Shown here one piece after another: positions 23,726-35,790 of a stretch of DNA of 64,000 nt; positions within the stretch are counted from its first letter, which is position 1; each line of letters opens with the position of its first letter. The stretch comes from Basidiobolus meristosporus CBS 931.73 (taxonomy: Eukaryota; Basidiobolomycota; Basidiobolomycetes; Basidiobolales; Basidiobolaceae). Where the stretch lies: assembly GCA_002104905.1 (NCBI GenBank), contig MCFE01000231.1, positions 1-64,000 of the forward strand, written 5' to 3'. Both the position numbers and the translations under genes were made by a program. The notes beneath the pieces were generated by a model that saw only the letters and a program-made list of their open reading frames with translations, was not told the DNA's origin and searched no databases.

Positions 23726-26057
23726 ATGGTCCCCATACCAAGCCTCAACTCATCTTTAGTACAACCCAGACAAAACCCATCCCTCAGCCCACAAGCGCAG
23801 TTCGGACCAGAAAAGTTGATGTCGGATCCATTTGAGTTCTTGCCAAATGATTTTTGTATGGCCCAAGTGTCTATGATGAGCCTTCATACAGATATTTGGG
23901 CACTACTGATTAATCTAGCAGAACTAGATACCTCAGAGAGTCAACAAAGATGGAAGAGTTTGAGTAGAAAGCTGTGGCATGAGTTCTACATCAAGATGCC
24001 AGCCAATGTATGTAAGAAGATATATAACAAGACAAGTATTGAAATCAAGAATGAGCTGAGAGTGAGGGGATTTGACGCAGAAGCCGTGCAGGAACAATTT
24101 TGCACGCAATTTGCACAGTACGGGCCGGATGTGTTTGTTTGTGCCTCAACTTTGGGAACCAAAGAGATTTTGAATGAGTTTTTGCCTCAAATGACTAATG
24201 TACTACATGATATATTAGTAGAGCTAAGTGGCTTCCAAGAGCAATATACACAGGACTCATCCAGGCAACAGCTCCAAAGTATCAGACAGAGGGTAAGTGA
24301 ATACCTTGAGGAATCAGATGGTGAGCTTCAGGAGGAAGAATACAGACCGCTAGCAACATCATCCAGATTGCGCCAGCATGCCTTGCTAGATTCCCTACCA
24401 TCTCTTGCAACCACAGCGCGCCGGCGCACGTCAGTCCAGGCCATGCCAACACCCTTTACCAGAATGCACCACATCAAGTCAACGCACATTGGGTCAACGC
24501 GTGTGCTTCAGAGCAAAACTACAAGAACTTGCCAAACTGCTCATTTAGACACAAGTCCATTGGAGCGGACCAAGTTGCGTCAACATGCAGCATCACATCA
24601 AACTCAACCAAGGGCCATCTCAACGCGTTATAGTGGGGTCACAGTGGCACCCACAGGCAGATGTGCTCATTCTCATACTTTCACTTCCCTAAAAAGGATT
24701 ACCCCCTCTATATTAGTATCATCCCAAATTGCAATATTTTCTATTCTGTCTATGTGATTATTACTATGCAACCTGACAAACTATTTGTCACTATTATCCC
24801 ATTGCACAAGCTATTCCTCTTCCTTGCTAAGATGCCAAGATAAGATAGCTGCCATATAAGGCAAGTACCCCCAACAGTGCCCATGTCATGTGACCATCTT
24901 GGTTTCATAACCCTCCTATCCTACTACCATAAGAGGCAACCACATGACACAGGGGTTTCATATTACCACTACCTGATTAGCTAGGTGCTACTATGACTCA
25001 TGGAACAATCCTCCAAGAATTTGCGCTATTTTTAGTACACAATGACATGATTGGCTGTCTACTACCTTCTGGAAACTTCCGGTAAGTATTTTCTAGCAAG
25101 AAATTGAGCAGCAAAAAAGTATATAAGGGAGGCTATCCCTTAAAATAAATCATCCCCTCTTCCAATATTCCAACTTATTGATTAGTGAGATCACCGCTAC
25201 ATATTACCACTATTTTCTGACTCAGACTTGACAATACTCCCAGGAAACCACGCTGACAGCCAACTGACCTTGGAGGCACTACTTGTGAGGAATACTCAGA
25301 GTAGGTATATTTTATTATATTTGTTTGTTTTCCCAAGTTTGTTCTTGTACAGGCAAAGATACTTTTCAGTCTTTGTAACTATTGGTCAAAGCTGCATTCT
25401 TATCAAGTCCCTGTTGGTGGAGTTTACAGTTGTTTTGACTTTGGAAGCTTTAGTACATTGTCATCTCAAAGGACATTGAAGCCATTATAAACTTTTGTTA
25501 AGATGCCAACTAAGTTGGGGATTGTAGTTCAATAGTTTTCCCTTGACAAGCTTGAGGCTTTATCCCCCATCACATTAGATTGGACAAAAGACCCAGTATT
25601 CCTAGCAAGCTTTTGCCAGAGGTTATTGCACCCAGTGAACACCCCACACACATTCACACTTGAGAAGTGTTGGCCGTATTATGCCCTTTGGACTTATACA
25701 CCACCACAGCGTCAAGGCGTGCCTGCTTGTGCCGTTTTGCCTGACCATCAGCAAGTTACTTCTGGTGAACTGACTGATGATGACCAACATGAGGTGCCTC
25801 AACCACCGGAGCCCTTGGCAAGTAAAAGAACGCGTCAGCACGTGGCACCACAGGCCAGTTCAGTTGGTTCAGTTGAAGCAATTCAGCGCGGCCAAGCTGC
25901 AGCATTGCACTCATCAACTAGGAGGCAAAATACTGACTACAAATACACAAGTAGCCAAGATGATAGTCAGCCAGGAAGTAGTATAGGTGTGCAAAGTGAG
26001 TCACTACCAAATGCCTCAGTAATAATTCCTGTGAGAAAAAAACCCAGGAGAAGATGA
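23726..26057 (+). pseudogene. Harbinger-family accessory ORF, interrupted by a solo LTR
   Basis: The ORF is open from 23726 (or an internal ATG near 23818, MSDPFEFLPNDF) into the LTR at 24629. It resumes at 25709 and ends at 26057 in a basic tail. Without the LTR it would be about 410 residues. The N-terminal third has Trp/Leu-rich helices (HTDIWALLINLAELD, QQRWKSLSRKLWHEF) and the rest is Gln/Ser/Arg-rich and low in structure. PIF/Harbinger elements usually encode a Myb/SANT-like second protein that helps the transposase bind DNA. The Trp spacing here is only loosely reminiscent, so that role is inference. Confidence 0.6.
24629..25708 (+). repeat. Solo LTR, about 1.08 kb, copy 2
   Basis: This homologue of 16044-17085 (opposite orientation) is flanked by the 4-bp duplication GCGT (24625-24628 and 25709-25712). 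The accessory ORF of Harbinger-1 at bases 1-200 shows the uninterrupted sequence, which proves this is an insertion. A TATA-like run (about 25120) is followed by AATAAA (about 25144). Confidence 0.85.
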
Positions 26058-26799
26058 TGCAATTGCTCTGAATTGCTCATATTTGTAATGATCCTGACAA
26101 CCCATTTTTTTGCAATCCAAATTGAGCCATTGCAAATTAGTGATCATCAAATTTTTGATATAAGTAATATCAAGGTTGTCTCACATTTGAGACAGAACCC
26201 CTATAAATAAACACCCTGCATATATATATGTCATCTGTAATACCAGTGCAGCTATTGGATCTGTTTTGCACCTACACAATTGCTTGCGTGCTAGCTATGA
26301 CACCTTGTCCAATCACTAGGATCAGGGATTTACTTGCTCAATGGGCAAAATGGGATATTTGGTGGCAAATCAGGTAGCTTTTATAGTAGTCAATGAGCCA
26401 ATTGGGGGCTGCCAGCTTCAGGATACTTTTGGACCAATTAACCACTGAGATACCATCCAATTGGAGTGAGGGTAACCAAAATGGTAAGTATGAGTGTAGT
26501 TTATAGTGTGATACACATATATTACCATTTACATCAAAGAAACATATCCAAATACCGGATTTTACCTGCCATAATAGCGGTATCCAATTACACATGTGAT
26601 GTAAACATTACGAGTTGGCGCAATCATCCGTGCCAACCTCATTGTGTCAGATTGTGCCATAGTGTGCAAGATCCTCCCGCATAGTGCAAAATTGTCCAAG
26701 AACAATCCTGCCATCTGGTAGCTAAAATATTGCACCTAATCCTCCTTTACAACCGCAGATAGTGCCGTGCGCCCTGGCACAGTACAATGGAACAAGTCT

Positions 26800-27160
26800 A
26801 TTGGCTAAAAACCAACATGTTCTTTGCAGATATTCAGGAGGTATTCAAAACAAAAGTGGTTGCAACTAAGCACATGTTTGCAAAATATATATGTTACCAG
26901 CACTACCAGGTATATGGCACCTTTGCAAGTATCACACTGAAAAGCTGTAAAGTCAATGTGATAGAAGTATGTCATTTTCAACCAGTGTGCATCTATGGGG
27001 AGGTTAGTATGAAGGAGGCCATAGTTTTTTTATTCAACCTCTATGTGGAATACCCAAGATTCTAGAGGTGAGGTAAATAAAGAGGGGTGAATCTGCTGTA
27101 AAATATATGAATGGCTCATAGGGAGGTAGAAAATGGAAATGTCATTTGACAAGTTGGTTA
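26800..27160 (+). pseudogene. CMC-E3 transposase fragment, right part
   Basis: The segment starts IYWLKTNMFFADIQEVF, matching the CMC-B tail (YWLNTKKFFANIQEVF), and continues to the 3' flank. It stops near 27160 at a truncated copia LTR. Confidence 0.75.
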
Positions 27161-27171
27161 GGGTTGGTTCT

Positions 27172-27310
27172 AAACCTATACTATATGTTTGCTATGCCAA
27201 GACCATGTAAAGTATAACTCCTACTGTTGCATTCAATGAGTCATTAAGTGAAAACCACATAATCTATTGTCCTCCTAGGCACTTCCAGTATCTCATAGAC
27301 TTTTAAAATA
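27172..27310 (+). repeat. Truncated 5' LTR of copia-1
   Basis: This matches the last ~140 bp of the 349-bp copia LTR at 41197-41545, including TATGCCAAGACCATGTAAAG. The LTR's 5' part is missing and its 3' end is mutated. Confidence 0.75.
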
Positions 27311-27323
27311 GGTTATGAGCCCA
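27311..27323 (+). promoter_or_regulatory. copia-1 primer-binding site complementary to the tRNA-iMet anticodon region
   Basis: The LTR end is followed by GGTTATGAGCCC. Its reverse complement GGGCTCATAACC is the anticodon arm of eukaryotic initiator tRNA-Met (CAU anticodon), not the tRNA 3' end. Drosophila copia is known to use such an internally cleaved initiator-tRNA primer. The same 12-mer follows the LTR of the reverse copy at 42375-42386. Confidence 0.75.
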
Positions 27324-27388
27324 AAACTGTCATTTTCTGCAATATATACTACTGCTATTACTGGATTTGCATTCTCTGCTGAAAAGAT

Positions 27389-27643
27389 GGATGGGTGTAA
27401 CTACCAAGTGCAAAAGGTGCCAAAGAAGATGCTACTACAGGAAAGAGGTCTTTGGGATGTAGCAATAGGAGACCAATGCCCTCCAACAAATAAAGGAGAG
27501 GGATCCTTAAAGTACCAGAAGTAAGAACAAAGTGCCTTCAACCCCATTTGCCTCCATGGTAACAACAAATTGCTCATTCAATGCTCAAGAGAAAAAACGG
27601 CAGAGAACACCTGGAAGGCATTAGAAGCCACATACCAGTCAGA
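27389..27643 (+). pseudogene. copia-1 gag N-terminal fragment
   Basis: The frame begins MDGCNYQVQKVPKKMLLQER and follows the gag of the reverse-strand copy (42310 downward), with one stop at 27521. Homology ends at about 27643 (ATYQS), where CMC-A sequence begins. Confidence 0.82.
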
Positions 27644-27879
27644 ATCCAATTGGCCAGGAAATCCAGTTGCCTTATGTGGTAAGAAACCTGACAGTATTTG
27701 GATGGCTTCACAGCAAAACTCCAATGGCATTATATTGGCAGTATGACAGCCTACAGCTGGATCTGTATAGGCTACCATACCAATTTACCAAATGGTATTT
27801 CCTTTTCCTACCTCCCCCTATGCAATTCATATATTCCACAGTAGAATCACCCCTCTTTGTTTGCTTACTCACTACTACT

Positions 27880-30190
27880 CTAGGTATTCCACATATAGTT
27901 TGAATCAAAAAACACTATGGCCTTCTGCTTACTAACCTCTACAAACATGCACACCTGCCACAATTGACATACTTCTATCACCTCAGCTTTATAGATGCTT
28001 AGGGTGATATATGCAAAGTTGCCATATACCTTGTACTGCTGGCAACATATACATCTTACAAACATATGCTTGGTTGTTGCCATTTCTGCCAGGAATACCT
28101 CCTGAATATCCACAAAGAACTTCTTGGTATTTAGCTAATATGTTCCTTCTCCCTTCTAGATTCTAGTCCGCCTTATAGGTGTGCTCTGGCTTTTGTTTGT
28201 GTGAATTCCATATTGAATAGTTTAGAAGCTGGCTTGTTATCAGGAGAAATCTGGCATATCTCAGTAGAATTTTCCCAATGAAAATTAGTTGCTTGTTGCA
28301 CACAACCCAACTTTGCATTGCTTTACTGATTACGCATACATTGGGGCTGCTTAGCTTCTTAATGCCATAGCCATGGGTGTCTCCATGTGGACATCTGTCC
28401 TCAGTATTTTCCAACTCTTCTGGGCTCTCCTCCATGTGCCAACTCATCACATCCATGATGGACTTGAAGGTAATATTCTTGATGAGATTGGGATATAATA
28501 GTGCCTGCAATTTGACTTGTCTTCCTGTCTCCCCACACATAGGCTCCATAGGAAACTCCCAAAAGGTGAAGCAAGGCCCATTATTCTTCACACACTGTGC
28601 AAGATGGAGTAGAGAAAGGATACAATAGTGGTAGAGATCTACATATTCAGCCTTATGCTTGAAGTATAGCCGCTCAAATGCTGTCACAAACTTCTCACAC
28701 AACAGCTGTAGATGTATCATGTTGGCATTGGTGATACGCTTCTGGATAAATGTTCCTACAATGTCTGCATATGACTTCCAATGCTTCCAATGTACTCTTG
28801 GTGGGAATGGCTTTAGAACACCACATGAATCAATATGTATCCAGTTCATCCAGTTTTTGCATTTGTATTGTTACATATGTGTATGAATATTAATTGGAGC
28901 CCGCAAGAAGTACCTAGGGTAGCAGATACTCTGTAATATCTTGCCAATTCTTTCAAATTTTTATGGTATCTTGAACAGCTCATTTAGCTTAAAATGCCCC
29001 ATGTACAACTTGGTCATCAGTAAAGGGATATTGCCGACAAGCAAATGCATTGCTCCCAGCAGAAAGCTTTTGCCCCAACAGTTACCCTCTATCTTAAGTA
29101 TTTCCAGTTTCCAATTGATTCCATATTCCAGCGAAAGGCGTATAGCTTGCCAACTTTGCTGCAATTGCATGCTAGTGAGACTACCATCAGATTACTGTGT
29201 TGATACTGTAAGACAGGTGGCAGATTCAGATTGATGAGAATCAGTGGCTAGCAGGACTTGATGGTAGAGTACTTGTTTAATGAGAATCCATCAAGTGCTA
29301 AAGCAAAGGCATGTTCATACGTACCTACAAAGTAGCCCTTGCTTCTTAGCTGTTTGTAAGGCTTGCCATCATATATATTGGATATGTTTGCACTTGATTG
29401 ATACTCAGTGCAGTACTGTATAGCTTTGCAATATTTGTTGGACTGCATCAGCTTCCTCAGATGGAGTATGACTGGAATATATCCACAGTGTGATCAATGT
29501 TTTCACTCAATGGTGGTGGACTCCCAATAATATGTACACATTGCAATGGTAGCATTTTTGGATGTGAATGCCATGCAACTGTTAGTCCATGCTGGAATCA
29601 GGACACTCTCTGGATCATATGTTGCCAGCCATATGATGGTTGTCCACTTGTACCATATACATGGTAAGTTGCATCCTGGAGTGATTTTGGTAAGAAGTAG
29701 TAATAATTTCTCAAAGCCCCCATTACTGATATTTGTGGAAACATGCCACTTCTCTAGCCACAATATTACATCATTCACCAGCAGATGGATTACTGGGCTC
29801 ACTTGGCTCCATCAAGTATCCTTGGCATTTGTCTCAACAGGTGCTATCTCATTGCATATTGGGATTTGACCTGGCTCATACATGGTACTGTTGATAGGGG
29901 AGACAGGCTCAAAATCCAGCAGGTAACCTTTGTTGTCAGAGCTATCACTCTGCATGCCATATTTAGAAAGCTGAGGTAAGCCTAAAGGCATCACAAACTC
30001 ACCTGACTTAGTTTGCACAAGGTGACAGGGATGGCCAGGTGCCAATATAGGAGTATCAACTGGCCAGCAAGATAATGTTGGTACAGTTGTAATCAATGAA
30101 TGATCAAACATGACTTGGGTGGTAAATCACTGACCATGATCCTTGTAATACCACAATAGCCACATGATTTTTTTTCTCTTCTCTTATGGC
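27880..30190 (-). pseudogene. CMC Tnp2-type transposase (CMC-A), degraded
   Basis: Minus-strand frames match CMC-B in order: FDHSLITTVPTLSC (about 30111), LLVNDVILWLEKWHV, AFALALDGFSLNKYST (about 29310), a junction near 29190 where roughly 340 bp of the Tnp2 core is deleted, GINWKLEILKIEG, then WMNWI-like through WEFPMEPMCGETGRQV (28163-28849) and the tail (27880-28113). Stops and frame changes are present. Confidence 0.85.
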
Positions 30191-30814
30191 ATTGAATCAA
30201 GGTAGTCTTGTCCATGGAGCAAACTATTTAACCTTCAACAATGTAATGCTATTATATCACTTTTTGGTCAATACTCATGTGAACTTAAGACAGTCTTGTA
30301 TTTGTGACATTGCACCTACATGAATGTAAGATTCAATGATGACCCACCAAAGTAAGCATTATAAATAAAGTTGTGGCACCACATGCACACGTATTTGTAA
30401 CACTATTTCCCCTTTGGTTAGACTCACTTCCATATATAAGCTGCCAAAAAATAAAGCAAAGTTGTCTGGTTCTCAATCAAACCCCCCTATGAAAAATTAT
30501 TGAGATGATCCCATCAAAAGGCCGTCACAAAGTTAATGTCCTGTGACTGTGAGGTACTGAACTTGTCAGGACTCCATCCAGAGACCATTGAAAAATAATT
30601 GCACCCCAGATTTCACAAAAACTTTGTCAAAATTTTTCATCACAATAATGTATAAGTGGCTTTTGATTGGTTCCCTGCCAATTTGCTCACTTTCTGATCC
30701 CAGACACTCTATTGCCTCCTACGTTTGTGTGAATTGATTGGCTATTGCCTCTTTTTCACACTCCTTATTTCCTGACTCAGCCGTTTCTCTTACTATTCAT
30801 GTGTACAAATTGAT

Positions 30815-32881
30815 TTATTTCCGTTGAAACTTCAGTTGTACCTCAATTGCCAATTGTTCTGACCTATACAAGTCTCTATACCCTACACTAACATTAAGCC
30901 CAACCCCACACTCAACAAGTAACTCCATTAAAATCCACCACTCAATAAGTATTTCTGCTGTAACGCCCTGGTTCCACAACTTTGGCGGGAACCCAATGGC
31001 TTTATGCCACTGTTCATTCACTGCTTCCCACAGGTCCTGGTCTTCAGCTGGCACTGCAAGGTCTAGCTCCTCTTCTGCCAGTCTTTGCAATAAATCCTTG
31101 CAATATTCCAGTGCATTTTCTTGAGCACTGCTCTTGAAGAAGTGCTGCAACCACTTAGTGTGCCTATTAATGTTCTAAAACTCCACTGAAGGCATTGTGA
31201 TAGTCTTTTGAGCTCTTGAAGCTGTAGCCTTGTCTGTCAGTGGGATCTCCACTCTGTCAACAATGGAGGCTGTGGAGGCTGTGGTAGACAAATTGCCTTT
31301 TTCAGCAAACTCATCTACCTTGCTGGAGTGTAGCTCAACTGGCTGCGCTTCCAACTCTTGTGAAACAGCTGTTTTCTTGTTTGTAATTCTTCTTGGCTAT
31401 GATGGGATTCAGTCTGTTCCTGGCTTGCGGCGTTAATTGGCAAGAACTGCAGTTTTTTTTGCATGCCTCCCTCTCTCAGGCTGGGGTAGATATTTTTCCC
31501 TTTACCTTTTCCTTTATCACTGCCAGGTCTTTCACTGCTACTTTGTCTGAGTGCTTCTTGTAAAGAACTACATTTTCTCCTGGATAAATTCTGCTCTGAT
31601 GCATCTGTTTTGGCCTGCTTGTCCCTTGCTGGCACTCTTCTGGCAACCTGACGTTTCTTTTCAGCTTATTTTGAGCTCTCAACCATAGTTGTGATGGGCT
31701 CCTGTAAAAGTGGCTGGTTTTTATCACTGCCAGGTCCTTCACTGCTACTTTGACTGGGTGCTTCTTGAGTGGTACTACGCTTTTTCCTTGAAAAATGTTG
31801 TGCTGGTGCATCCATGTCTGCCTACTTGTCCTTAATTGGCACTCTTCCAGCTGACTGAGGTCTCTTTGATGCTTGTCTGGAGCTTTTGGCCTGCTTGTAA
31901 TGGGCTCTTGAGGAAGCTGCTGGTTTTTAGCCATGGCACCCTTGTTCTTCTACCTTTGATAGTTTCTGCTATTCTTAAGATACTTTCTTAGCATACCAAC
32001 GCTGGCCCAAAATCTGTTTGCCCATTTGAATCTAGGATAATGCTCATGGAACAAGTCAATTGCATTCTGCTTGGCCTTGAGTTCCTGATGGTCCCATGGT
32101 AGGCCAGCCTTAAGGTGATGGCGTGCTAGATTTCTGACAGCCTCTTGTCTATTAGCCCACTCTTCATTATTGCACTCAACGGCTTCACAGATCTTCAATG
32201 TCTTTTGATTTTTAGGCTTTGGTATAAACACCACATTGTCTCCCTCCCATGCTGTGATAGGTTTTTCTGTGGGCTTTATCTTTGGGCACTGTTGTTGTGC
32301 TTCAAAGACTGTATGGTGTTCCTCTGCTGTTACATCAGGAAATGGCTCAATTCTTGGCTGTGGCATTGAGCTACTTGAGTTCCTTCTTTGCAGCAAAGAT
32401 ACTGCTTTCTCTACCTGGGATATTGATTGCTCTACACGTATTATCCGCTCATCCTGTTTCTGGACTACTTCCTGATTTCTCTGGGCCATTGCATTTATCC
32501 TATCAGCCACTGCACCTGATTGTTTCATTAATGCTTTGGTATGAGCTGACAACATACTTGCTAATATGGGTGGGGTGATGTTATCATGGCCACTTGCTGA
32601 TCTTCAACAGAGGGTACTGCATTTGCTACATTCTCATCTGCCTGAGCATAACGGTCAGCCTGTGGCTCTGCAGAGGTTCTCAATTGCCTACTTGACTGAG
32701 AGCCTGAGGAGTCTGCATTATTACCTTCAATGGGCACACTGTCTACAGGGCCTTTTTTGGATGTAGCCCCGCTTGTTGCACTGAATGACAAAGCAAGCTG
32801 TTGTCCAACTGTTCTTCTGTTGCCATCAGCGGTGGGGTTTGGTTGAGAACCAGACAACTTTGCTTTATTTTTTGGCGGCAT
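30815..32881 (-). pseudogene. CMC accessory ORF (CMC-B)
   Basis: The ATG at 32881 starts MPPKNKAKLSGSQPN. The sequence then covers the Ser/Gln-rich region, a one-base frame slip near 32565 (SPHPY end versus SPPLLAS), the coiled coil with KQSGAVADRINAMAQRNQE, the central NNEEWA region (to 31950), and a repeated Arg/Ser/Lys-rich block. In that block the motif GSDKGKGKGK and the segment PGSDK recur between 31480 and 31760. The C-terminal domain is 30815-31150. About 690 codons in total, with several lesions. It is read divergently from the transposase across about 220 bp. The function is unknown. Confidence 0.78.
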
Positions 32882-33103
32882 ATATATGGAAGTGAGTCAA
32901 ACCAAAGGGGAAATAGTGTTACATATACATGTGTATGTGGTGCCACAACTTTATTTATAATGCTTACTATGGCGGGTCATCATTGAATCTTACATTCATG
33001 TAGGTGCAATGTCTCAAATACAAGACTGTCTTAAGCTCACATGAGTATTGACCAAAAAGTGATATACTAGCGTTATGTTGTTGAAGGTCAAACTGTTTGC
33101 CCC
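32882..33103. promoter_or_regulatory. Bidirectional promoter region of the CMC family
   Basis: This 222-bp interval separates the divergent ATGs of the accessory ORF (32881) and the transposase (33104). Collinear sequence occurs at about 18803-18980 and, inverted, at about 30200-30438. TATA-like AT-rich stretches occur near both ends. The shared-promoter role is inferred from layout. Confidence 0.5.
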
Positions 33104-35790
33104 ATGGACAAGACTACTTTGACTCAATGCTGTAAGAGAAGAGAAAAAAGACCATGTGGCTATTGTGGCAAGCCTCTCAGCCATGAAGCACGCAGACAGC
33201 ATAGGAAGTATTACAAGGATCACGGCCAGTGTTTTGCCACCCAAGCCATATTTGACCATTCATTGGTCACTACTGTACCAACATTATCTTGCCGGCCAGT
33301 TGATACTTCTATATTGGCACCTGGCCGTCTTTGTCACCTTGCGCAAACTGAGTCAGGTAAGTTTGTGACGCCTTTAGGCTCACCTCAGCCTTCTGAATAT
33401 GGCACACAGAGTGATAGCTCAGACAAAGAAGGTTCACTGAGGGATTTTGAGCCTATCTCCCCTAACAATAGTACCATGTATGAACCCGGTCAAATCCCTA
33501 TATGCAATGAGACAACACCCATCAAGACAAATGCCAAGGATACTTTATGGAGCCAAGTGAGCCCAGTAATCAATCTACTGGTGAATGATGTGATGTTGTG
33601 GCTAGAGAAGTGGCGCGTTTCCACTAATATCAGTAATGGGGGCTTTGAGGGTTTATTACTACTTCTTACCAAAATCATACCAGGATGCAACTTACCATGT
33701 GCATGGTACAAGTGGACAACCGTCATGCGGCTGGCAACATATGATCCAGAGACTGTCCTGATTCCAGCATGTGTTAACAGTTGCATGGCATTCACATCCA
33801 AAAATGCTACCATTGCAACATGTCCAAATTGTCAGGAATTCACCACCATTGAGGGAAAACATTGTTCACACTCCGGATATATTCTGGTCATACCCCATCT
33901 GAGGAAGCTGATGCAGTCCAACAAATATTGCAAAGCTATACAGTACTGCACTCAGTATCAATCAAGCGCAAACATATCTGATATATTTGATGGCAAATAT
34001 TACAAGAAGCTAAGAAGCAAGGGCTAATTTGAAGGTATGTATGACCATGCCTTTGCTTTAGCACTTGATGGATTCTCATTAAACAAGTACTCTACCAGCA
34101 AATCCTGCTGGCCACTGATTCTCATCAATCTGAATCTGCCGCCCATCTTACAGTATCAGAGCAATAATCTGATGGTAGTCTCACTGGTATCTGGGCCTAA
34201 ATCACCATCCAACCTGGATAGCTACCTGTATCCATTGCTGAATGAATTTTGTATGCTTTCCAGCGGGATAATGGTGAATGGCCATCATGTAAAAGCGCAT
34301 ATTATTATCTGCATTGGAGATACCCCAGCCATCAGCAAGATAGCAGGTTTTTCCGGGCATAATGGATGGTATAGCAGTCAAATGTGTGAGATCCAGGGGA
34401 TTTACTCCATAACTCACACACATTATTAGTACCCAAACACCAGCACTAAGAGCAACATCTTTCCATAGAGAGAACGTATAGAAGTAAGCATGCAATTGCA
34501 GGAAAGTTGGCAAGCTATAAGCCATTGGCCAGAATATGGAATCAATTGGAAACTGGAGATACTTAAGATAGAGGGTATCTGTTGGAGCAAAAGCTTTCCA
34601 CTGGGAGCAATGCATTTGCTTTTCAACAATATCCCTACACTGATGACCAAGTTGTACATGGGGCATTTCAAGCTAAATGAGCCCTTTGAGATACCGGAGA
34701 AATTTGAAAAAATTGGCAAGATATTACAGAGTATCCGCTACCCCAAGTACTTCTCACAGGCTCCAATTAATATTCATACGCATATGCAACAATACAAATG
34801 CAAAGACTGGATGAACTGGATATGTATTGATTCATGTGGTGTTCTAAAGCCATTCCCACCAAGAGTACATTGGAAGCATTGGGAGTCATATGTGGACATT
34901 GTAGGAATATTTATCCAGAAGCGGATCACAAATGCCAACTTGACACATCTACAGCTTTTGTGTGAGGAGTTTGTGACGGGATTTGAGCAGCTATACTACA
35001 AACATAAAGCTGAACATGTAGATCTCTGCCGCTACTGTATCCATTCTCTACTCCATCTTACACCGTGTGTGGAGCATATTGGGCCTTGCTTCATCTTTTG
35101 GGAGCTTCCTATGGAGCGGATGTGTGGGGAGATGGGAAGATGAGTCAAGTTGCAGGTACTACCATATCCCAATCTCATCAAGAATATTACCTTCAAGTCT
35201 GTCATGGATGTGATGAGTTGGCACATGGAGGACAGCCAGAAAGAGTTGGAAAATACTGAGGACAAATCTGCACATGGAGACACCTATGCCTATGGCATTA
35301 AGAAGCTAAGCAGCCACAATGCGTGGGTAATCAGTTAAGTAATGCAAAGTTGGGTTGGGTGCAACAAGCAACTAATTTTTATCAGGAAAACTCCACCAAG
35401 ATATGCCAGATTTCTTGTGGTCACAAGCCAACTTCTACACCATTCAATATGGAATTCACACAAACAAACGCCAGAGCGCACCTATAAGGGGAACTAGAAT
35501 CCAGCACGGAGAAGGAATATATTGGCTAAATACCAAGAAGTTCTTTGCCAATATTCAGGAGGTATTCATGGCAGAAGTGGCAACAACCAAGCATATGTTT
35601 ACAAGATGTATATGCTACCAGTAGTACAAGGTATATGGCAACTTTGCAAGTATCACACTAAAAAGCCGTAAAGTTGAGGTGATAGAAGTATGTAAATTGC
35701 AGCAGGTGTGCGCATTTGTAGAGGTTAGTAAGCAGGAGGCCATAGTTTTTTTTGATTTGAACTATATGTGGAATACCCAAGGTAGTAGTG
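33104..35790 (+). pseudogene. CMC Tnp2-type transposase (CMC-B), nearly full length with point stops
   Basis: One reading frame runs from the ATG at 33104 to 35338, interrupted only by stops (34025, 34427, about 34472, 35141), and then shifts frame for the tail to about 35790. The N-terminus has a Cys/His cluster (CCKRREKRPCGYCGKPLSHEARRQH split over two motifs) that looks like a zinc-binding site. The central Transposase_21/Tnp2 core is visible in ALDGFSLNKYSTSKSCWPL, LVSGPKSPSNLDSYLYPL and HHVKAHIIICIGDTPA (34045-34340). The C-terminal half has YKCKDWMNWI, VHWKHWESY and FWELPMERMCGE, as in fungal Tnp2-like elements. Full length would be about 890 residues. Confidence 0.88.

Larger units (their letters stand above)
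22299..26799 (-). mobile_element. Harbinger-2: PIF/Harbinger-like DNA transposon
   Basis: The 4.5-kb insertion has inverted ends starting AGACTTGTTCC and a 3-bp duplication ATT (22296-22298 and 26800-26802), and it splits CMC-E3. It carries a DDE transposase (minus, 22482 to about 23350) and a second ORF (plus, 23726-26057) that is itself split by a solo LTR. The terminus and two-ORF layout fit PIF/Harbinger; the 3-bp target duplication length also fits. Confidence 0.85.

Noticed and set aside
33104-35790. Possible reassigned stop codon, because the transposase frame continues through several stops
   Set aside because: All three stop codons occur, and at 35622 CMC-B has TAG where sister copy E1 has CAG. 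The host genes at 44.8-64 kb read cleanly with the standard code and end at normal stops.
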